A DNA stretch of 64,000 nucleotides from Plantibacter auratus (GTDB lineage Bacteria > Actinomycetota > Actinomycetes > Actinomycetales > Microbacteriaceae): positions 50,427 to 114,426 of the forward strand of contig NZ_JBOBFV010000006.1 in assembly GCF_050587365.1 (NCBI RefSeq). Reading direction: 5' to 3'. The notes below the pieces were generated by a model that was given only the letters and a program-made list of their open reading frames with translations, was not told the DNA's origin and searched no databases. Below, piece by piece: positions 63,944 to 64,000 of this stretch. Each line of letters begins with the position of its first letter. Position 1 is the first letter of the stretch. A program made the position numbers and the translations under genes.

Positions 63944-64000
63944 GGGAAACAGAGAAGCCCGGTCAGACGATTTCTCATCTGACCGGGCTCGTACTGTCGG
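63944..64000. repeat. Hairpin-containing 57-bp duplication, copy 2, at the window edge
   Basis: Same hairpin as 63843-63899, with stem near 63956-63989. The copy runs to the last base, so what follows is not visible; an intact tRNA gene reading inward is possible. Confidence 0.75.

Overview
This is a GC-rich, gene-dense actinobacterial chromosome segment. Gene content and order point to Microbacteriaceae, a plant- or soil-associated relative of Plantibacter, Curtobacterium or Clavibacter; the genus is inferred, not shown. Supporting signs are GTG starts, ATGA/GTGA overlaps, the topA-tmk-holB-secreted hydrolase order, a DUF4244-type tad locus, LAxTG wall-anchored proteins and dispersed CCTTCGACAGGCTCAGGGACC-type repeats.

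Layout. 0-2.2 kb: end of a sugar ABC transporter and a cytoplasmic GH32 fructosidase. 2.2-4.85 kb: alpha/beta hydrolase and a large LuxR regulator. 5.0-8.1 kb: a wall-anchored protein with five about 120-residue repeats. 8.2-9.4 kb: two poorly characterised genes. 9.45-16.3 kb: a phosphonate-type uptake cluster (HAD phosphatase, PhnD/C/E/E-like ABC transporter, RpiR regulator, orphan peptide-type binding protein) preceded by a candidate PHO box. 16.3-20.5 kb: isochorismatase-like hydrolase, lipoproteins, a MerR/DUF998 divergent pair and a GNAT acetyltransferase.

20.5-35.4 kb is an accessory region of surface proteins. It holds a truncated, frameshifted class C sortase remnant, three LAxTG wall-anchored proteins (430, 2164 and 1488 residues), the decayed tail of a fourth, and an IS481-type element with a disrupted transposase sitting against the 3' end of tRNA-Thr(CGU). 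No intact sortase is present, so anchoring must rely on an enzyme encoded elsewhere.

35.4-42.9 kb is housekeeping: TetR regulator, TAP-like secreted hydrolase, holB, tmk and topA. 42.9-47.1 kb is a compact tad (Flp pilus) locus whose pilin and assembly genes are separated by a divergent PadR/membrane-protein pair. 47.2-51.8 kb is a nucleoside/ribose catabolic unit (LacI regulator, nucleoside hydrolase, MFS transporter, ribokinase) with two inverted copies of a LacI-type operator. 51.8-57.4 kb carries a SatD-family pair, a structured non-coding element, acetyl-CoA synthetase, a DUF559-type gene bracketed by two related long hairpins, RidA and a DUF4177 protein. 57.5-62.6 kb holds two tandem bifunctional penicillin-binding proteins, the second with PASTA domains. 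62.7-63.7 kb is a metallophosphoesterase, and the window ends in repeats, duplicated hairpins and what looks like a decayed tRNA 3' end.

The most unusual parts are the decaying adhesin/sortase island at tRNA-Thr, the PHO-box-linked uptake cluster, the double G6-loop element at 53.3-53.5 kb and the hairpin-flanked DUF559 gene.
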